Shown here: one piece after another, positions 6,625 to 10,208 of the stretch
Layout of the letters: each line of letters begins with the position of its first letter
Numbering within the stretch: position 1 is the first letter of the stretch
Program-made: the position numbers and the translations under genes
NCBI GenBank assembly: GCA_029051445.1
Contig: JAIDKP010000471.1
Location: 1-10,208, forward strand
Direction of reading: 5' to 3'
Length of the DNA stretch: 10,208 bases
Source: Muribaculaceae bacterium
Lineage (GTDB): Bacteria > Bacteroidota > Bacteroidia > Bacteroidales > Muribaculaceae
Notes under the pieces: generated by a model
What the model saw: the letters and a program-made list of their open reading frames with translations, nothing else
Databases searched by the model: none
Told to the model about the DNA's origin: nothing

Positions 6625-7244
6625 AAGACCAGATAACCACCAAGAGCATGCCTTACGAGGCATTTAAAGATAATGAATATATCGAGAACCTCGTCGGAGA
6701 GCTTCGTGCCAGCGGCACGAATGTGCTTGTCGGGGTGCTTGACGATCTGATCAACTGGGGGCGCAGTAACTCGCTCTGGCCGCTCACATTCGCCACCAGT
6801 TGTTGCGGCATTGAATTTGTGTCGCTTGGAGCGGCGCGCTTTGACATGGCGCGTTTTGGCTGGGAAGTAGCGCGTGCTTCGCCCCGTCAGGCCGATTTCA
6901 TGATGGTGGCAGGAACGATTGTAAACCGTATGGTTCCTGTGTTCCGTCGTCTCTACGATCAGCTTGCCGAACCTAAGTATGTGATAGCATGTGGCGGCTG
7001 TGCCATTTCCGGCGGCCCGTTCCGCAAGAGTTATCATGTCGCAAAGGGTATCGAGGATATTGTTCCGGTGGATGTGTTTGTTCCGGGTTGTCCTCCTCGC
7101 CCCGAAGCGATGATCTATGGTATCATGCAGCTTTCGCGCAAGCTTAAAGTCGAGCGTTTCTTCGGCGGTGTCAACCGTCAGGAAAAGGTGTCGGATTTTG
7201 AGGCTATCCAGAAAGCCAAAGAAACGACAGGCGCAGGCGAGTGA
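6615..7244 (+). CDS. nuoB: NADH-quinone oxidoreductase (complex I) subunit B
   Basis: This peripheral-arm subunit carries iron-sulfur cluster N2, the last electron carrier before quinone. The protein is 209 aa. The likely [4Fe-4S] ligands are all present: C63 and C64 in TSCCGIEF, C129 in CGGCAISGG, and C159 in VPGCPPRPEA. The segment WGRSNSLWPLTFATSC (48-63) and the run FDMARFGWEVARASPRQAD (76-94) are also classic. The start at 6615 overlaps nuoA by 10 bases and is preceded by AGGAG (6603-6607) at a 7-base distance. The ATG at 6621, overlapping the nuoA stop, is the alternative. The overlap suggests translational coupling. The tail after about 190 is polar and variable. The cluster residues exclude the look-alike hydrogenase small subunits by context, since nuoA and nuoCD flank it. 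Confidence 0.97.
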   Translation: MEMKDQITTKSMPYEAFKDNEYIENLVGELRASGTNVLVGVLDDLINWGRSNSLWPLTFATSCCGIEFVSLGAARFDMARFGWEVARASPRQADFMMVAGTIVNRMVPVFRRLYDQLAEPKYVIACGGCAISGGPFRKSYHVAKGIEDIVPVDVFVPGCPPRPEAMIYGIMQLSRKLKVERFFGGVNRQEKVSDFEAIQKAKETTGAGE

Positions 7245-7306
7245 GTGCCTTGACACTGAGATAGGAATTATCAAGCCAAATCAGATATCACAACAATCAA
7301 TATAAA

Positions 7307-8947
7307 ATGGCCAATCTCCAGGAAAAGATTTCGTTGCTGTTTCCTACGGTAAAGATAGAAGAAGCCGACACGCTTACCCTGACGCTCGAACCCGCGCAAC
7401 TTCATGAAGTATGCCAGAAGTTGCGTGATGATTCCGAGCTCGCATTTGACTATCTTGAAACGATAGTCGGTATGGACTGGACAGAGTCGCTCGGGTGTGT
7501 ATATATCCTTAATTCTACAGTTCACGGCCACACGGTGTCGATAAAGACATCGACAACCGACCGCGAGAATCCGTATATCCCTTCTGTCGCCGACCTTTGG
7601 GCTGTTGCGGTTACATTTGAGCGTGAAGTGTATGACTTCTTCGGCATCATTTTCGTCGGCAATCCCGATATGCGTCGTCTTTTCCTTAATATTGACTGGA
7701 AAGGCTATCCTCTTCGCAAGGATTATGACGATGATCCTTCTCTGAATCCTTGTTCGATAGAGAATGAGCGTCAGAGCGATGACACCTATGTTTATACTCA
7801 GGGTGAGGACGGGCAGGTTATCAGGAACGAGAAACCTATTTTCGCTCCCGATGATTTTGTTGTGAATATCGGCCCGCAGCATCCGGCTACGCATGGTGTG
7901 CTGCGTTTCCGCACCGCTCTCGACGGAGAGACGATCAAGAAGATCGATGTCTACATGGGATATATCCACCGTGGTGTGGAGAAGCTCTGCGAGAACCTCA
8001 CGTATTTCCAGACTCTGCATTATATGGATCGTCTGGATTATTTCTCTGCTCATAATTATCATCACGGATTGTGTATGTGCATCGAGAAGGCTGCCGGAAT
8101 CGAGGTGCCTGAGCGTGCGCAGTATATACGTGTGATCATGGATGAGCTGTCGCGCATAGCATCGCACTGTCTCTTTATCGGCACTTTCTGTATGGACCTC
8201 GGCGCAACGACAATGCTGTTCTATACATTGCGTGTCAGAGAGCAGATCCTCGATATAATGGATAAGACATGCGGCGCACGCATGACATTCAACTATGACT
8301 GTATCGGTGGTGTCCTTGCTGATCTTGACAAGGATTTTGTGAAGGATGTGAAGGATCTTCTGGCTGTTCTTCCTGCAAATATCAAGGAATACAACAAGAT
8401 ATTTACGGGCAATGTCATTGCCAAGAACCGTATGACAGGTGTCGGCGTGCTTTCGCGTGAGGATGCCATTTCCTATGGTTGCACCGGTCCGACCGGTCGT
8501 GCTTCGGGATGGGCTTGTGATGTGCGTAAAACGCATCCCTATAGTCTCTATGCTTCAATGAAGGATACTTTGAAGTGGGATGAGGTTGTGATGGACGAAG
8601 GAGACAGCATGGCCCGCTTCAAGGTGAGAATCGCCGAGATGGAGCAGAGCGCCAGAATCATAGAACAGCTTATCGACAATATTCCTGCAGGGGATTATTG
8701 TGCAAAGGTGCCTAAGGTTCTTAAGCTTCCAAAGGGCAGCTGGTGGACAGTTGTCGAGGGATGCCGCGGCCTCTTTGGCGTGTATATCGAGAGTGACGGC
8801 GGTGTCAATCCTTATCGTCTGAAGCTTGCTACGCCTTGTCTGCCCCTCGCAGCTGCAGTGGATCACATGACTTCAGGTCAGAAGATTGCCGATCTGATAA
8901 CGATCGGTGGATCGCTTGACTACATTGTGCCTGACATGGACCGCTAA
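7307..8947 (+). CDS. nuoCD: NADH-quinone oxidoreductase (complex I) fused subunit C/D
   Basis: This 546-aa protein fuses NuoC (30-kDa subunit) to NuoD (49-kDa subunit), which forms most of the quinone cavity in the peripheral arm. The NuoC part covers roughly residues 1-145 and shows its signature TFEREVYDFFGIIF (103-116) and NPDMRRLFL (119-127). A polar linker (about 146-178) leads to NuoD, which starts with VNIGPQHPATHGVLRF (186-201). It continues with GYIHRGVEKL (218-227), YMDRLDYFSAHN (239-250) and CMDLGATTM, containing the family's conserved aspartate. The C-terminus SLDYIVPDMDR replaces the IVFGEVDR-type ending of other bacteria, as in Bacteroides relatives as I recall them. E. coli also fuses C and D, but its protein is longer (about 600 aa). 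It begins 62 bases after nuoB, and nuoH follows after 51 bases, with no nuoE, F or G between them. Confidence 0.96.
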   Translation: MANLQEKISLLFPTVKIEEADTLTLTLEPAQLHEVCQKLRDDSELAFDYLETIVGMDWTESLGCVYILNSTVHGHTVSIKTSTTDRENPYIPSVADLWAVAVTFEREVYDFFGIIFVGNPDMRRLFLNIDWKGYPLRKDYDDDPSLNPCSIENERQSDDTYVYTQGEDGQVIRNEKPIFAPDDFVVNIGPQHPATHGVLRFRTALDGETIKKIDVYMGYIHRGVEKLCENLTYFQTLHYMDRLDYFSAHNYHHGLCMCIEKAAGIEVPERAQYIRVIMDELSRIASHCLFIGTFCMDLGATTMLFYTLRVREQILDIMDKTCGARMTFNYDCIGGVLADLDKDFVKDVKDLLAVLPANIKEYNKIFTGNVIAKNRMTGVGVLSREDAISYGCTGPTGRASGWACDVRKTHPYSLYASMKDTLKWDEVVMDEGDSMARFKVRIAEMEQSARIIEQLIDNIPAGDYCAKVPKVLKLPKGSWWTVVEGCRGLFGVYIESDGGVNPYRLKLATPCLPLAAAVDHMTSGQKIADLITIGGSLDYIVPDMDR

Positions 8948-8998
8948 ATAAGAAAAGAGTAAACCATTATAGCGTTATCGCATCAAATAGACGACGAA

Positions 8999-10075
8999 AT
9001 GTTTGACTTCTCAATCGTCACTGACTGGATCAACAATTTACTTGGCGGGTTTATGCCTTCGTGGCTCGTTACCGTCATCGAGTGTATCGGCATAGGCATC
9101 GGCCTTCTGTTGGTCTATGCGCTTCTCGCGTTGTTCTACATCTACTATGAGCGTAAGCTTTGTGCTGCGTTCCAGTGCCGTCTCGGTCCCAACCGTGTCG
9201 GTCCTCTCGGCTTGCTTCAGAGCTTTGCCGATATGTTCAAGATCCTTATCAAGGAGCTTATCTCGCTTGAAAAGACTGACAAGTTCCTTTTTGCTCTTGC
9301 ACCGTATCTTGTAATTATAGCCTCGATGCTCGCGTTTGCGGTGCTGCCGTGGGGTAAAGGACTGCAGATTATCGATTTCAATATCGGTATCTTCTTCCTT
9401 ATCGCAGTATCGTCGATCGGTGTGCTCGGTATCCTGCTTGCAGGCTGGTCGTCAAATAATAAGTTCACTCTTATAGGTGCCATGCGCTCGGGTGCGCAGA
9501 TGGTCAGCTATGAGCTGTCGATAGGACTTTCGGTGCTGACTATGGTCGCTTTTGCGGGAACAATGTCGATTACCGGAATTGTGGAGGCTCAGAATAATCT
9601 GTGGTTTATCTTCTCCGGTCACATTCCGGCTATAATTGCTTTTGTGATCTACATGATCGCCGGAACGGCCGAAACCAACCGCGGACCTTTTGACCTTCCT
9701 GAGGCAGAGAGCGAGCTTACTGCCGGTTATCATACGGAGTATTCCGGTATCCATTTCGGATTCTTCTATCTTGCCGAGTATCTGAATCTGTTTATTGTAT
9801 CGGGTGTCGCTTCGCTGCTTTTCTTTGGCGGATGGATGCCGTTCCATGTTCCCGGATGGGATGGCTTTAACCATGTCATGGATTATATCCCCGGTGTTGT
9901 ATGGTTTATCGGCAAGGCATTTGCTCTCTCGTTCATTATCATCTGGTTCAAGTGGACGTTCCCGCGTCTTCGCATCGACCAGCTGCTATCGCTTGAGTGG
10001 AAGTATCTTCTTCCGATCAATCTTGTGAATCTCGTGCTGATGGTGCTCGTGATTGTGAGCGGTTTCCACTTCTGA
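8999..10075 (+). CDS. nuoH: NADH-quinone oxidoreductase (complex I) subunit H
   Basis: This inner-membrane subunit joins the peripheral arm to the proton-pumping arm and forms the entrance of the quinone tunnel. At 358 aa it is full length, with about eight membrane helices, the first near 22-48. Family signatures are [20 protein letters not shown] (49-68), [15 protein letters not shown] (72-86), and the acidic loop [17 protein letters not shown] (224-240) followed by [10 protein letters not shown] (241-250). These glutamates and arginines are thought to link quinone chemistry to proton movement. No stop, frameshift or truncation is seen, and the TGA is at 10073-10075. In a standard nuo operon the next gene is nuoI; here what follows looks like atpD instead. 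There is no obvious terminator in the 57 bases between them. Confidence 0.96.
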   Translation: MFDFSIVTDWINNLLGGFMPSWLVTVIECIGIGIGLLLVYALLALFYIYYERKLCAAFQCRLGPNRVGPLGLLQSFADMFKILIKELISLEKTDKFLFALAPYLVIIASMLAFAVLPWGKGLQIIDFNIGIFFLIAVSSIGVLGILLAGWSSNNKFTLIGAMRSGAQMVSYELSIGLSVLTMVAFAGTMSITGIVEAQNNLWFIFSGHIPAIIAFVIYMIAGTAETNRGPFDLPEAESELTAGYHTEYSGIHFGFFYLAEYLNLFIVSGVASLLFFGGWMPFHVPGWDGFNHVMDYIPGVVWFIGKAFALSFIIIWFKWTFPRLRIDQLLSLEWKYLLPINLVNLVLMVLVIVSGFHF

Positions 10076-10132
10076 TAAAAAAGTAACAGCAAACAAACGA
10101 CCGAATTACAGGTCAAAGACAATATATCTTCA

Positions 10133-10208
10133 ATGACTAACGCCTCCGGAAAAATAGCTCAGGTAATCGTCCCGGTTGTCGATGTCTCTTTCGAGACTTT
10201 GGCTTCGG
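10133..10208 (+). CDS. atpD: F1 ATP synthase subunit beta, N-terminal fragment (runs off window)
   Basis: Only 25 codons are inside the window, from ATG 10133 to the right edge, and the frame stays open. The peptide contains GKIAQVIVPVVDVSFETL (residues 6-23), which matches the first beta strands of the F1 beta subunit, typically GKI-QVIGPVVDV-F. The one visible departure is V in place of the usual G before PVVDV. F1 beta is the catalytic, ATP-forming subunit on the cytosolic side of the ATP synthase. In Bacteroidetes atpD commonly heads its atp operon, which fits its appearing as a first gene here. It starts 57 bases after nuoH on the same strand with no terminator visible, so readthrough from nuo is possible. 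The call rests on a short stretch; nuoI does not fit, as its N-terminus looks different. Confidence 0.75.
   Translation, partial: MTNASGKIAQVIVPVVDVSFETLAS

Noticed and set aside
6588..7274. Open frame of 228 codons on the minus strand opposite nuoB
   Set aside because: It lies entirely over nuoB and its flanks, has no recognisable features and no promoter, and nuoB has all its cluster ligands.
7271..8536. Long open frame (421 codons) on the minus strand opposite nuoCD
   Set aside because: It is antisense to an unmistakable nuoCD gene. Its translation is rich in I, R, H and T without any recognisable domain. It is best explained as a shadow of the codon bias of the real gene.
10076..10132. 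Possible start of nuoI or a promoter or terminator after nuoH
   Set aside because: No frame gives a NuoI-like N-terminus and no hairpin with a T-run is present. TATCTTCA near 10124 departs from the -7 consensus and would lie too close to the start codon.

Overview
The window looks like chromosomal DNA of a member of the Bacteroidales (Bacteroidota), possibly a gut lineage close to Bacteroides or Muribaculaceae. Four things point this way: a fused nuoCD gene followed directly by nuoH, a DUF4831 gene, promoter-like elements of the Bacteroidetes type (TTTG ... TAnnTTTG) instead of classic -35/-10 boxes, and mostly A-rich translation starts without Shine-Dalgarno sequences. The family-level placement is inference. 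I see no tRNA, rRNA, CRISPR array, insertion sequence or phage gene.

Left part, plus strand (1-1382). The 3' end of a phosphoglucomutase/phosphomannomutase gene is followed by a clear intrinsic terminator. Next comes gluQ, a glutamyl-queuosine tRNA(Asp) synthetase, which ends 12 bases from a converging gene.

Middle, minus strand (5964 down to 1395). Four tightly packed genes form a probable operon. In transcription order they are a bifunctional NAD(P)H-hydrate epimerase/dehydratase (nnr), a DUF4831 secreted protein overlapping it by 11 bases, a FecCD-type ABC permease without a visible ATPase or binding protein, and a SurA-like lipoprotein that seems to lack a rotamase domain. The first is cytosolic metabolite repair and the other three are envelope proteins. 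No shared pathway is evident.

Right part, plus strand (6143-10208). A divergent promoter region separates nnr from a respiratory complex I operon, nuoA-nuoB-nuoCD-nuoH. No nuoE, nuoF or nuoG lies between nuoCD and nuoH, as known for the Bacteroides-type complex that lacks the NADH-oxidising module. The most surprising point is at the right edge. The gene after nuoH is not nuoI: its 25 visible codons read like the N-terminus of the F1 ATP synthase beta subunit (AtpD). Either the nuo operon is split in this genome and joined to an atp operon, or the assembly is chimeric here.

I found no clear evidence of a wholly new biological system. The items most worth a second look are the nuoH/atpD junction, the orphan permease in the envelope gene cluster, and the very short predicted leader of nnr.
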